Source: Dasypus novemcinctus (lineage: Eukaryota; Chordata; Mammalia; Cingulata; Dasypodidae). Taken from it: 64,000 bases of DNA. Position numbers and translations under genes: made by a program. The stretch lies in NCBI RefSeq assembly GCF_030445035.2, contig NW_026688628.1:992001-1056000 (forward strand), written 5' to 3'. The notes below the pieces were generated by a model. That model saw only the letters and a list, made by a program, of their open reading frames with translations, did not search any database and was not told the DNA's origin. Of this stretch, positions 36,195 through 47,761 are shown in pieces; position 1 is the first letter of the stretch, and each line of letters starts with the position of its first letter.

Positions 36195-36352
36195 TAAAAA
36201 AGATTTATTTATTTATTTCTCCTCCCTCTCCCATTGTCTGTTTTCTGTGTCCAGTCACTGTGTGTTCTATGTTCGCTAGTATTCTCATCAGATGGCACTG
36301 GAGATCTGTCTCTTTTTGTTGTGTCATCTTACTGCATCAGCTCTCTTTTTTA
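36195..36352 (-). mobile_element. Xenarthran tRNA-derived SINE, tail part, minus strand
   Basis: 'AAAGATTTATTTATTTATTT', then 'CTCTCCCATTGTCTG', 'TCTGTGTCCAGTCACTGTGT' and 'CTAGTATTCTCATCAGATGG' is the reverse of the body and tail of the abundant xenarthran DAS-type SINE. The tRNA-like head is missing. It is one of the strongest lineage clues in the window. Confidence 0.75.
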
Positions 36353-36359
36353 GAAAACT

Positions 36360-37261
36360 GAATTTACCCTGTATTACTGTAATTATAGATACATGTTATT
36401 GTACATTTGTTAAAACACAATTAACTTGTCAACACAAAGAATGTACCTTAATTATGCTAATTAAAAATCAATTACAAGGTCAAGGGAATCTCAGATAGAA
36501 AAACATGTTGCAAATCTAACTTTATAAAAAATGTAGAATTTGTCCTGACAGGAGGGGCTGAAGGCAAAGGTGCTGGAGAGTAGTACTGGATATGAATATA
36601 GAGCCCGTAAAATTAAGTCAAAAGAAATTGGGTATAAGTACTGTACTCTAGTTGATAAAATACCATTTCACCATGTATGGATTAACAATCCTGAAATTGT
36701 CCACTAGAATCAAGAAATCCATAGATAGATGGCAGTTAAAGTAATATTTTTCTCACTATGAAGTAAGAGCTTACAGATAAGCAAAGGGAGGAGGCTAGGA
36801 AGTTCTATGTGATAATGGTTTAGAGTTAGACAAATCAGTATGAACTCATGTGTAGGTGAATAATATACAGAAGATTGTATATACACATATTTCTAGATAT
36901 GGGCATGTGCACATCTTAGTATATACACATATATTTCCTTACACTCTCTGCAGAGAGGCCCTCGAGGCTGCAGTAACAATGAGCAGAGATAATGCCCAGG
37001 CTCTAGGTTTTAAAACCATTCTCCAATAAATATCTTCTTAGAGATATTGCTCTTTCTAGGAAAGAAATATACAAGAAGGACCTGGAATATTTTGTAGTAC
37101 CAAAAACTAAATAGGTGTAAAATAAACCCCTCAATGATGGGGTTATAGTAAAGAGCAATAGGGTGCACTGGAAAGAGCTACCATGGCTGAAAAGTAGAAG
37201 ACATTGAAAATAAACAAAAGAAGTGTCATAACACACCCCAAAGTTTGAAATAAATGTCAGG
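36360..37261. other. DNA between SINE and gag remnant, nothing recognised
   Basis: No supportable gene. A minus-strand open frame at 37003-37236 has no motif and may be old LINE sequence. It directly follows the decayed capsid region and I could not link it to pol. Confidence 0.4.
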
Positions 37262-38843
37262 AGTCAATCCTGTTAGAACTGAGGCAACTTCCCTCAAGAG
37301 TCTGTAGGACTTGGGTGGTCTTTGCCATATGTACTGCCTTTTGGCTCCCAGCTCTGAACCCTTCAACTAAGGCCCTATGGAAAGTTTCTAATCAGTTGAG
37401 CCTGGTCATGTCATTGGGATCCCATTGGGGGTCCTGGGCTGGGAACTGTGCGTGGGCATATTGATCACTGTCCAGCCTTCCCCCAGATGGGTGCTCCTTG
37501 AGCCAGGTGAAAGCTCCTTTTGTGACTCACATTCTCTCCTTGAAATTGAGTAAGGTCAAGAGGAGCTGTTCACAGTCAGCCCAGGTGAGTTTGTGGGTCT
37601 GAATGATGGACAGGAAGAGGTCCATCATGACCTGAGGCTTCTCCGAGTATGGTGAGGTGTGACTTTTCCAGATAAAGAGGTCAGTGGTAGTGAAGGGTTT
37701 GTAAATGAACATTTAGTTTTCTCCTTGTGTATGGCCATCAGCATCATAATAAATTGGAGCCCAGGCTTCAGAGAGAGGGAGCTGTAGGGTGGCCCTTCTC
37801 CCTGCTCCACCTGTCCCTGGGGCTCCCCGTGGTCTGAGTTGTCATCTTTCAAGGACTCCTTCCTGAGTGATGACTGGCACTATGCTGCCAGGGGTCAAGA
37901 TTGTTGGAGACAGCCATTGCAGAGGTGCAGAGGTACAGAGGCTGCATTGTTTGGAGAAAGCATCTGTGGCAGCGGCTGCAGGTGTGGCTGGGCCATGTTG
38001 CTTGGAGAAACTGGCTGTGAAACCGGCTGTGGGGGCGACTGCAGCAGCCGCTGTGCTGTGCAGCTTGGAGAAAGAAGATGAGAAACAGGCTGTGGAAACA
38101 GCTGCAGGAGCAGCTATAGGAGCAGCTGGCTCTTGTTGCTTGAAGAAAGTGGCTGTGGAAGTGGCTGCAGGAATGGCTGCGAGGTAGTGCTGCTCAGGGA
38201 GGATGGTGGGGGTGAGGGCAGTGAGGTCACGCTGTTCAGGAAGGATGGCAATGGAGACAGCTGTCAGGGTAGCGAGGTCATGCTGCTCAGGGAGGACGGC
38301 AGTGGACATGGCTGTGCGGGCAGCGAGGTCGCATTGCTTGGGAAAATTGGCTCATGCCCACTCCTCGGCACTGGCACTTTAGGAACAATCACATAAGGTG
38401 GTGGGAGATCATCTTCATCTGGCCCTTCTAGAATGGGTGTGTTGGCACTAGATTTGGGGCTTACTTTCTCTGGACCCTTTGTAAGGCACGTGTTTGGCCT
38501 GGTTCCTGAGACAACACCTGTGGGCTTTTGTTAACAGGCAAATCCTGACTTCCTTAGTCGTACATTTCCTTAACCAGGGCAGACTTTGACTCGCAGTGTC
38601 CTGCCAGGCATCAATGTAGGGGAACTGGCCAGGGCACCCTGGTTTTCTGGTTAACATCTCATGTACTTTACGGATGATCCGGGGTCAAAGGTGCCCTCCT
38701 GGGGCCAGCCCACGCCAAAAGTCATCCATTCTAATTTGCAAAGCATTTTAAGATTTCCTGGCTGGAACTTTATGCCACATACATCTTCGTGGAAAGTTTT
38801 TCCGCATACAACTTAATGGCGTCCTATTCTGTGTGCTTCCCAT
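37262..38843 (-). pseudogene. Gag remnant of a class I (gammaretrovirus-like) endogenous retrovirus
   Basis: Gag forms the viral particle. The likely start is the ATG at 38843 with Gly as second residue, the myristoylation position of gammaretrovirus matrix. A matrix-like block with Trp-Thr-Phe-Gly-Val-Gly-Trp-type spacing lies near 38700-38735 and 'GQFPYIDAW' near 38615. The late-domain motif PPPY is at 38393-38404. A long Ala/Pro-rich repeated segment follows (37900-38345). The capsid N-terminal part is clear at 37527-37712 ('PFTTTDLFIWKSHT', 'TWADCEQLL'), then a stop, then more capsid-like sequence to about 37262. Several frameshifts and stops separate these pieces, so it is dead. No polymerase or LTR is attached. 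Family placement is pattern-based. Confidence 0.75.
37900..38345 (-). repeat. Tandem repeat expansion inside the gag remnant
   Basis: About eight imperfect units of roughly 42-70 bp lie between PPPY and the capsid start. On the minus strand each contains a variant of '(S/P)(K/E)Q(H/Q/R/C)' followed by an Ala/Thr/Leu-rich spacer, spaced 14 to 25 residues apart. One frame stays open through them (37842-38309). That frame differs from the PPPY frame, so a frameshift lies between. Confidence 0.75.
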
Positions 38844-39036
38844 GTTTCCTCTGCGTGTTGACACTGCACAACAATCACTCAGCCTTTTGTTTCATCCATC
38901 TCCAGCTCTGTCCCTCGTGGGAACACACGGCACCTCTTAGCCTAAGCAGGTCGGTATAAGCCCAGGACTCGCAAGAGGGTCTTTTTTCAGGGAGGTGCCC
39001 CAGACTGCCCTGGACCAGAGCGGTTACCACGGAACT
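38844..39036 (-). other. Retroviral leader upstream of gag
   Basis: Sequence between the gag start and the flanking L1 scrap is GC-richer than the surroundings and non-coding. No LTR or primer site is visible, so the 5' end was lost. It carries a block at about 38930-38963 that resembles the leader of the provirus at 7635-10646; see findings. Confidence 0.5.
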
Positions 39037-39083
39037 GTGGATCTTTTCATGTGCTTTTTGGCCATTTGTATTTCTTCCTTAAA
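39037..39083 (-). mobile_element. Short L1 ORF2 scrap, minus strand
   Basis: 'TCATGTGCTTTTTGGCCATT' plus 'TGTATTTCTTCCTT' is the reverse of the segment near the end of L1 ORF2 (compare 14337-14375). It abuts the gag leader and marks the point where retroviral sequence stops. Confidence 0.6.
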
Positions 39084-39409
39084 GACATATACAAAGAATA
39101 TTCAAAACTAAACCATATATATTCTCCTGTTTCTAGCATTGATGGAGAATTAACAATGAATCATAACTCATGAATCTATTTTCCTGGTTAATCATAAGCA
39201 TGTCTAACCTAGTACAGCTCACGATTAAATGTCTCATTGTGTGTTTGCAGCAGGCTATGTTCTGAATGTCACAGTTACTTTCGATGGGGAGAAAAATGAA
39301 GGAAGGAAGCTTCTTTTTGACCATTAAAAAAAACCTCAACCATAAGAATACAAACATTCTAATTTTAGAAATGGCTAAGTGATCCTAATAGTACCTTTTT
39401 AAAAAAAAT

Positions 39410-39800
39410 ACATAGGTGGGAAATAATATATGAAAAAAAAGCTCTACATAATAGCCATGAGAGAAATGCAAGTTAGAACCTCATGAGATACCACTACCAC
39501 TAGTTTGAAAAAACTGAGAATATCAACTAGCGGCATGAATGCAGAACAATAGGAACTCATATGTTTTACTCATATGAATACCAAACAAAACAAAACTGCC
39601 ACTTTGGAATATAATATCAGTTTCTTCTAAAGTAAATCATACACTTAACAAATAGTCCTTTAGCCCCACTGGTACATATTTACTCAAGAGAATGGGAAAT
39701 ATTTCCACATACAATCTTGTACACAAATATTTAAGCAGCTGTTTTCTTGGTCACAAGAACTCAAAAAAATAAAAATGATCATCAACAGGTGGAAAAAGAG
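39410..39800 (+). mobile_element. Old L1 ORF2 3' fragment, plus strand
   Basis: The order 'GAGAGAAATGCAAGTTAGAA', 'TCATGAGATACCACTA', 'GGAACTCATATG', 'ATTTACTCAAGAGAATGGGA' and 'TCATCAACAGGTGGA' follows the C-terminal part of old mammalian L1 ORF2. It is diverged and without a frame. Confidence 0.75.
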
Positions 39801-39842
39801 GAGAATGAGGAGAAAGGGCAGACTGTTAAGTATAATTGGGGG

Positions 39843-40487
39843 TGTGAGTGGCCCCTCTCATCCCAGAAAAAAAAAGAGACGGAGGTAATTGACTCCTAAC
39901 ACTAAAGACTCTGAGGCCCTCCTCTATTTATGTGCAAAAGGAGGGAGACAGATCTCTGCAGAGCTGGCTGATAGACAAGGCAGATTCCCATCAACAATTC
40001 ATAAGGCCAGGTTTTTACATAAAAAGATGGAGATGATGCTATGGACAGAAATTTCTTTGAGCCTTGTGATAGAAGATACCCTGAGTATATCTCCAGCCTT
40101 GGGGAGGCCCCTTTGACACAGTCATGGAACATTTTTTGTGAGGAAATCCCTCTGCCTATGTTACCAGGCAGCCTGGATCAACCAAGGCTCCTACTGCCAG
40201 CAAGCCTTGGGCCAGGTGAGCTATCAGCAGGAGGGAGGGTCACACATCAGTCACAGATCAAACCCAGGCACCCACTCTACATGGGTTCCACATACCCCTT
40301 TACAGAAGGGTCCCTGCCTCCTCCTCCTGTATAAAAAGCCCAGTCTCCTGACCCTTGAGGAATTGTGACTATTGGAACAATTCTTATCCGAGAGCAGTGA
40401 CTAGCAGTCACTTCTATTGCTCTTACTTCCCATAGTATTGTTATTGATGTTTTAACACCTTGCCTGGAATAAACAGAAACCCTGACA
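39843..40487 (+). repeat. Possible solo LTR
   Basis: The block starts TG and ends CA, with a TATA box ('TATAAAAAGCCC', about 40331) and AATAAA (about 40469) placed as in an LTR. 'ATTG' follows the CA, and an 'ATTG' also lies a few bases before the TG, but the spacing does not give a clean target duplication. No primer site follows. Sequence at 40500-41980 downstream has no recognisable viral gene. Confidence 0.4.
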
Positions 40488-40982
40488 ATTGCATACATAA
40501 GATCACAGATGGTTCCCATTTGCCCTTCCCCAAGATCTAGGGATCAGTGGTCTCTGTGTTCTCAGGTCAAGAGTGGCATCAGCCCCATATAATGGCCACT
40601 GGCTGGCCATCTTATGGTCTTCCCCTACCAACCTCCTTCCACAGGCCTCCCCAGGATTTTCTCAGCCAAAGCCAGATCCCAAAGCAGAGATATATGAAGG
40701 GCAATCCCAGGATAAGGTCTCATCCCCAAATGGGTCACCACCTTGGGGACTTTGCCTAAAACACCCATTGAATTTCCGCTTAAGAATTAACTTACCTTTA
40801 GAGACCAGTCGTCACACTGTTAGTCCACAGGAATTTTCTGAGCTTAGATGGAAGGGTATCACCTGTCACAGGAATTTAGTGCAGGTTCCCAAATGTGGCA
40901 TTAATGAAGTTCTGTTAATTATATGAGAATAATTTCCTATAGATGGCTTCAGGCTTGGTTGATCATTTAAGATGCAACTCTA

Positions 40983-41175
40983 AGGAAGCAGCTGTGTCTC
41001 AAGCAATTGAGCTCCCATTTACCATATGTAGGACTCAGGTTCAATTCCTGGAACCTCCTGTTAAAAAATAAAGGCATCCCAGACCTGTGCAGTGAGGTGC
41101 AGCCCCCACCCCCACATGCAAAATGAAGCATCAAAAAGAGGATGGTGCAACCAGATAGAAAAAAAAGATACAATC
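40983..41175 (+). mobile_element. tRNA-derived SINE (DAS type)
   Basis: The head 'AGGAAGCAGCTGTGTCTCAA' contains the A box, and 'GGTTCAATTCC' near 41038-41048 is the B box. The body ('AAGGCATCCCAGACCTGTGC', 'GTGAGGTGCAGCCCCCACC') and an A-rich end near 41157-41168 complete a nearly full element. Confidence 0.75.
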
Positions 41176-41992
41176 CCTTACCTTTGCTCCCAAACCCATA
41201 GCAGATTTCAATCACTTCTTTCAAATGCAGACATTCTGAAAGCTAGAAGCATCAGTGTAAATGCAGTATGGGATATAGCCACAGGCTTCTTTCAACTACT
41301 CCTGCCCAGGTGGCAGGGTAAAAATTGGAGGGCCTCTGGGACACTCCCCAGTCTGGGGCAAATCCCATTCCTCAGTTTTCCTAGCCCTATTAGAAAATCA
41401 CTGGCATGGAGGCAGACATTTAGCTTCTACCCAGATGAACTTTCTAGATCTCTGTGGACATTTCCTAAAAGGACACAGCAGAGAGTTGATGGGCATAAGA
41501 GAGGGAGGACTCTGAGAGTGTGGGGACTCCATGGAGGGAGCCAAGCACCTGGGGGGAGGAGGGTGATGTGAAATGGTGGCCCAGTGTAACATCACATATA
41601 TCTGATCAAGATGTCCCCGGTGCTACAATCGGAGCCTGGGCGTGACAGCTGGAGCTGGGATAAAATATGGAGAAAAGAGTCTGTGTGAAGGGAGGATGCT
41701 CTCTGGCACCTGTTACTCCTTCTTGACTCCCCATGACATGTTTCCCAGTTGGGAAATAATCCTGTCCAAATCTGGGGCCAGGATCCAGGTATCTGCTCCC
41801 CTTCCACAGCTTCCCTCTCTGCCCTTGGGGCAGCTAAAGAAAAAGCAGTGGAACACCAGGTGAAGCCCCTTTTTGGGTCAGAAAGGAAATTCCACAATTC
41901 ACATGCTCAGGGAACACAGGAAGCCCATTAGCAGGATGTGCAACTGTGGGGAATTTAAATGGAGGATTTTGTCATTGACCCAGAAGACATAA

Positions 41993-42006
41993 CCACCAGA
42001 TGGCAG
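41993..42006 (+). promoter_or_regulatory. Candidate CTCF site
   Basis: CCACCAGATGGCAG fits every position of the core CTCF consensus (CCASYAGRKGGCRS). It is not within a repeat that I recognise. CTCF sites shape chromatin loops, including in receptor clusters, but use cannot be judged from sequence. Confidence 0.5.
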
Positions 42007-42606
42007 TGACAATCTGTTCATCGGACATGGTGTTGACTGTTTTGTAGGATGGACCCCTACAGAAAAGCTTCCAAAAGCCACAGGTGGGAAGGAGCCCCCG
42101 AAGAGGAAGCAGGGCAAGGAGTGCCAAGGCAGCTTGGGACCATATAAACATCCCTGCTTACCTACAAATTGAGAGCCTATGTTGGGCTAATTTCCTGGGG
42201 TATGCAAAGCCAGTTAATGCTAAATGGCTAAAAAATGTTTATTGGGCTAATTTTAAGACAATTGCACGTGTAATTATTTGAGTTTAGCTGCACCCCAAAG
42301 ATCTCAATATAAATTTATTTCTTCACAGGTATTTTCTCAAGAGGATTTTCTGCAAAAGTGACAGCTAGGCAAGCCAGTCATGACAGTTTTAAAGCTATTA
42401 TATCTGAAATGACTCATCAGCATTCCCAACACTGCTAAGCTCCTCCCACAAATGATTTGTCCCTGACCCTGTGCTGAGAGCTTTCAATGTGGAGGGATTC
42501 CTAGGGAAGCCTCCTCCTAGGGATGCATCCCCAAGGGCTGCTGCACAGGATGACAATCATCATAAAGTTAAACACACCATTTGGAAGGTCTTTCATTTCT
42601 TGGTAG

Positions 42607-43029
42607 TGTAAGGGTAAGGCCACATTGAGACAATAGGAATAGAACTACATTAGGAAATGGGAATTGCAAGTGCCTTCAGATAAATAAATAACGTAGGCTG
42701 TTTCCAAGGAGAGTGCCAATAAATAACTTAGGGCTGTCCCCAAGAAAAGGGCCAAAAAATAACATGGGACTGCTCACAAGAAAGGGCTTTTAAAAAAGAA
42801 AAAAATAGATACACTATCTTCAGCTAACCACAGTGTTCTGCTTCCTTGCCTGCTTGCTTGCTAGTAACTCCTCCCCCCCATCCTCAAAGGCTATAAAAAC
42901 ACCTCTTCCCTTAACTCAGGGCTGCTGTCTCCTCCGCATAGAATGAGACAGTCACTGCGCAGCTATTGAAGCTCTCAATTAGAGCTTTATTCAAAGTCTG
43001 AGTCTGGTTAGTATCACTAATCTATAACA
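42607..43029 (+). repeat. Solo LTR of a class I-like retrovirus
   Basis: A 423-bp block begins TGTAAGGG and ends TATAACA. GTAG directly precedes (42603-42606) and follows it (43030-43033), and a 4-bp duplication is typical of class I retroviruses. U3 carries three direct repeats of about 36 bp (42681-42717, 42718-42753, 42754-42788) like an enhancer array. A TATA box ('GCTATAAAAAC') is near 42892. No interior is present, so the provirus was reduced by LTR-LTR recombination. Confidence 0.8.
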
Positions 43030-43033
43030 GTAG

Positions 43034-43969
43034 ATAGATGTTTGTTTATTAAGAGACAATTCTAGGCCAAGTAATGCCATATATAATGGCTTCCTGATTC
43101 TTTTTTTAATGTCAACTGACTTTCTTAAAGTAAACTCCCATGGGGATGCCTAAATCAAGGCAATGTCCCACCTGGGTCTCTTATGACCACTTTCTGCCCT
43201 GGTCTACAGACCACAACCCTGTTTCCTACTCAGGCAGTTGCCTAAATAAGACTGACTATAGGCCCTGGGGCCAGTGAGGCCAAACTAACTGTGGCTATAT
43301 TTACCTACAGACACATTCACACCAATATTAATGTCTACCTATTTAGATATGTCTATGCATATTAACTTAAAAGTACACAATAAACCCTCTCTATCACTCT
43401 GTTTACAGGTGCTTTGACACAATTGTACATGATTTTTTTTTTGCATGGAAACGACAATTTAAGACAACTCCTTTCCCCCTCCCTGTCCTTTTTATGTAGT
43501 CCCTAACCCTCCCATTCCTCCATAAGCTCAGGAAAAATGCTGTTTTTGGTCAGCAGAATCCTGCTCATTCCCTGTCTTTCCCCACCAGCCATCCCCTGAG
43601 TGGTCACCTTCTCTGAGTCCTGTTTTTCCTGGGCCCCAGACCCACAGATACACAGCCCCCCTTTCACAGCTCTGATCCTGTGGGCAGAAGATGCAGATTA
43701 ATGCCACGTGGTGGTCCAGGGTCATGGCGTGCCTAGGCATCCCTGTTAGTCCTGATGATGATTTCAAAGTAGAAATCTTAACTACTTACAGATGCTTTTA
43801 GCTTGGTATGTATTTTATTTAAAGGATTTCTATGAACAGGAGAGCCAGTTAGGAGAGTTTGGTACATAAATGAAATAACAAACTGGTGTTATATTATTTA
43901 TGGAAAAATAAAACAATAGAGGAATTTCTTTGACTGGATCTGCCAGGTAAGGGGCTTTGAATTTTTGTG
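43034..43969. other. Intergenic DNA, nothing recognised
   Basis: No supportable gene. A minus-strand open frame (43528-43767) has no motif. Confidence 0.45.
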
Positions 43970-44190
43970 ATGTGGTGGGTTTTTTTGAGGTCCCAGGGCC
44001 AGGGATTGAACCTGGGACGTTTTAAGTGAGAAATCATAACTTATCCCCTGAGGCTTTTTTTTTTCATTTGTTTCCTTGGTGTTTCTTTTTTGTTGTGTTT
44101 TTCAGAAGGCACCAGGAACCAAACCAAGAATCTCCCATGTTGGAGACAGGCACTCAATACGTAAGCCACAGTCACTCTCCTGAACTGTTT
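43970..44190 (-). mobile_element. Two tRNA-derived SINE heads, minus strand
   Basis: Reverse reading of 43987-44020 gives 'CCCAGGTTCAATCCCTGG', a clear B box. Reverse reading of 44104-44185 gives a second, more decayed head ('GTGACTGTGGCTTACG', 'GGTTTGGTTCC'). They are in the same orientation with T-rich sequence between them, the reversed A tail of the downstream one. Confidence 0.65.
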
Positions 44191-44544
44191 TTACGTAACA
44201 ATAACTCCCTGATTCTTTTAATTGTTCATAGTAATTGGGAGAATAATAAAAGAACAATAAATCCCTTACTCTGTTAATGTCTTATTTATGCCCAGTCATT
44301 TTAGGATTTCAGTTAGGGGTCAAGAGTCAAAACAGCTTTGAAATAATTTTTAAACAAAAAAAAAAATCTGTGATTAAAATATTAGTTTCTTTTTCATAAT
44401 AACCATTTCCAAAGATGATCATGAATTTAATTCTAGACATAATTTGCTTATGTTGGCTTATTCAAGGATAAAAAAGGTAAAAGATAGTGAATCAACAAAA
44501 GCTCCCTCAGGCTCTATTTCAATTCTACAATTGACATATGTGAC

Positions 44545-44665
44545 CTAGGCCCTCATTTAGGGATGGGGACACTGAGGCCATGTGAAGGAAAGGGACAGAC
44601 CAAGACCCATAAACCTGAAGAGGCAAGGCAGAACCAGTGTCAGCACTGGGCTCTCTTTCACATTC
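44545..44665 (-). mobile_element. MIR-like SINE remnant
   Basis: 'GGGATGGGGACACTGAGGCC' followed by 'GAAGGAAAGGGACAGACCAA' resembles the conserved core of MIR elements ('gaggaaactgaggc..agagagg'). It is old and short. The flanking open frames are not genes. Confidence 0.4.
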
Positions 44666-45452
44666 AGGACTGACCTTTGGTGTTTTGTCTGTGGGGAATG
44701 GGGCAGGTTCCCTCTCTCTGAAGCTATGTGTAATAGTCTGAAGATGTTGCCTGCAGACCAAGGTGGGGTTCAGAGAGGAATGGGGTGACCCTGAATTTCT
44801 GAGGTCTAGACCTCAATATGTGTTCTTTACCCTTAAACATGGCTACTGCTTACTGTGGTCTCATCAGTCCTGGCCCCACTGCTCAATGTCTGGTGGCCTT
44901 GGTCAGACCCAAGGGAGGAGAAGCAGATTTCCTGTTTGCTATGCAACCAGAAAATGACTCAAATTCAGAGGGCAAGTGCTGGGGGTCTTGAATAAGAAGA
45001 GCCACTTCTCTTCTGGGCTGAGGGTTCTGGCTCCAGACAAAAATGAGGGAATCCCAGTAGAAAGCTGTGCCCTACAGAGTTAGTTGGTATGTGGGGGGAA
45101 AGGGTAGATATCATTCCCAGGTTTCTGCTTTTAAAATAGTTGAATAAACTGAGAAAATTGATTCACTAGTGAAAAGTACTTGAAATCATTATGTAAACTG
45201 TGATATGATAAAATTCTTTAAGCAATTGCAATTCATTCACCAACAAGGTGACAAATCCTATCAAATAGCAGTGACATGTCCTTCACCCTGTCTAGTTGCT
45301 GGGTTTGGCATTCCTGCACAAAGGTCCTTTCACACTGAGCCATCCCTTCCTTCACCAGCACTCTTCCCAACTTCTCTTCCTTCCTATATTAACTTATTTT
45401 CTTCTGAAATTAACAAAGACTTTGCATAAAGAATTCAATCAAGAAAAAAAAA
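44666..45452. other. Gap before L1 copy B, nothing recognised
   Basis: No gene or named repeat is supported. Short open frames at 44763-44957 and 45205-45481 have no motifs. Confidence 0.45.
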
Positions 45453-46720
45453 TGGAGAGAGGCAAGATGGTGACAGATTAAGTACACCTACATCATCTCG
45501 CCTAAATAAAACAACTGAGTGCAGCAAAATCCTTCCTGACTTAGCTGTTTTGGGAACCCAAAAAGCAGGAGGCTTAAGGGCATCCATATGCAGAGAGCAT
45601 AACAAAAAGAATGATTGTGCAAGGTGAAACCATGAGTTTCTGATGCTTCATGCAGGAGCTATTGGACAGCTGAGCCCCTCCCTCAGGGCAGGAAGCCACA
45701 GCATTCCCTGACTCTTGCCAGTCAGTCAGCTAGAAGAGACAAATTCTGAGAGTGGGAGGGTTCTGGTGAAAGGTGGAGAGGGGTCCCCTGAGTGTGGGTT
45801 CTATGATCTGGACCCCCCTTTATTTAGCTTTCAGAAGCATACCAGCTGGCCTCTGGAGAAACCAGGAAGAAGGGAGAGGTAAATCTGCTGAGGCAGTCTG
45901 ATTTACCTAACCTCCCTGGGATAGGGAAAATTAGTCTGGGAGAAGGTGGAGTCAGGCAATTAACTAGTCCTGTGCAACTCCTCTAAGGGAGGGGGACAGC
46001 AGGAAATGCTTAATAAGCTTCCAAGAGCATATTTAGGGTTCCCAGGAAGGTGTGGGTGCTCTCTTTCAAAGAGACTGAGAGTCATTTCGATGCTGCCAGC
46101 TTGTTTCTTGATTGCTGTGATTCCACTTTCTTGATTTTCTCATTTCTGTGTGTACTTATTTGGCAATCAATGCTGTCTCATTTCCCTCCTGCATCTTTCT
46201 AACTTCCACCTTCTGTTGTTGTCCTTACATTCTAATTACCTTTGTTTAGTCCCCAATTTTTCTGACTTTTTAATTCTTACCGTTTTGTTTTCTATCCTTT
46301 ATTAACTTTCTATTTTTATCCTTTCTTTTCTCTTTCCCTCTCTCTTCATCATACTGACCTGTTAATTCACACTATATTCTTTTTGATATTCAGTTCCCCA
46401 TTTCCTTGGAGGTGCACCACTTTTTTATTCCTGTATTTCTACACAGTTACATGAGTTTAATATCCAATCCCTTAGGTCTTATATGATTCTTCTGCTAACA
46501 TTTACTATCAATATTACTATTAAATCTTTTTTTTTCACTGCTTTTGCTTCCCCTGGATGTAAATTTTTTCATTGAAGGGAACTTTGACAAAAACAAGGAA
46601 ATAAAATAAGAAGAAAAAAGTATAAAATAGAAAACTTAATACACCCACAAAAACAGCAACTAAATAAAACCTGAGACTACATGGAGGACATAACCAACTG
46701 AAGAAACCCATCAAGATAAA

Positions 46721-47702
46721 ATGATGAGCAGAGAGCCACAAAAAATTACAAAACATACCAATAATCAGGAAGACATGGCCCACACCAATGAAAAAACTTA
46801 AAACCAGGAAGAGAAGCAGAACATTGAACAACTAAACAAAGATGTCCAAACTAATATCATGGATCATTATAATGAAGTGAAAGAAGAGATTAAGGATATT
46901 AAGAAAACACTTGCAGAGCGTACTGAAGAAATTGTAAACATATGGAAAAAGATAACAGAATTGTTGTTAATGAGTGGCACAATCCACGAAATAAATAAAT
47001 AAATAAATAAAAAACACTCTAAGCAAATAACAGCAGAATTGAATAGGCAGAGGAAAGAATTATTGAGGTGGGAAGCATTAAATCTGAACTCAAAGAAAGA
47101 GTAGAATTATTAGATAAGAAGTTAGAAGGAATCCAATAGAGACTTAGGGATCTGAATGACAACACAAAATGCACAAATATCTCAGAAGGAGAAGATAAGG
47201 GAAAGGGGACAGAAGGATTTTTGGAGGAAATAATGGCTGAAAAATTCCCAAACTTACTGAGGGAGATGGATGGTACATGCCCAGGAATCACAGCACAACC
47301 CAAACAGTATAAATCCCAAAAGGCCTCGTCCAAAACATATCTGTGAAATTATCTGATGCTCAAGACAAAGAGAAAATATTGAAAGCAGCAAGAGAAAAGA
47401 GAACCATCGAACACAAGGGAGGCTCAATAAGATTAAATGCTGATTTCTCATCTGAAACCATGGATGCAAGAAGACAGTGGTATGACATAGTCAAGATACT
47501 AAAAGAAAAAAGTTTCCAGCCAAGAATACTCTATTGAGTAGAACTGGCATTCAAAATTGATGGAGAGCTCAAAATATTCACAGATAAACAGAAACTAACA
47601 GAGTATGCCAATAATGAATGTGCTCTTCAAGAAATACTAAGGGGAATTCTGTGGCTTGAAAGAAAAAAACTGAAGTCAGAGTTGGAGGACAGTTTAAGAT
47701 GA
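46721..47702 (+). pseudogene. L1 copy B ORF1, broken
   Basis: The start ATG-ATG at 46721 matches copy A. The coiled-coil part contains a short inserted AAAT microsatellite (about 46990-47012) and several stops. The C-terminal RNA-binding part stays readable at 47343-47537 ('KILKAAREKRTI', 'ADFSSETMDARRQWYDIVK') and is the best-kept piece. It ends near 47702, about 60 nt before ORF2. Confidence 0.75.
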
Positions 47703-47761
47703 ACAAAAAAGACAAAAAAGAAATAAAAACAACATATGACACACACAAATTCAAAGAAAAT

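Larger units (their letters stand above)
40500..42600. other. Unassigned DNA between two LTR candidates
   Basis: Apart from the SINE at 40983-41175 and a CTCF-like site at 41993-42006, nothing is recognised. Overlapping open frames of 60-160 codons on both strands (for example 40573-40926, 41092-41571, 41592-41897) show no domain. The longest includes the SINE, so I do not call them genes. Retroviral interior is possible but unproven. Confidence 0.4.

Noticed and set aside
40573..40926. Open frame of 117 codons after the possible LTR at 39843-40487, considered as a retroviral gene.
   Set aside because: No gag, pol or env motif is visible and no primer site precedes it.
41092..41571. A 159-codon open frame.
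   Set aside because: It begins inside a SINE body and has no recognisable domain.
43987..44020. Sequence resembling part of a tRNA gene (B box).
   Set aside because: It is the head of a tRNA-derived SINE; no cloverleaf can be completed. No true tRNA gene was found in the window.
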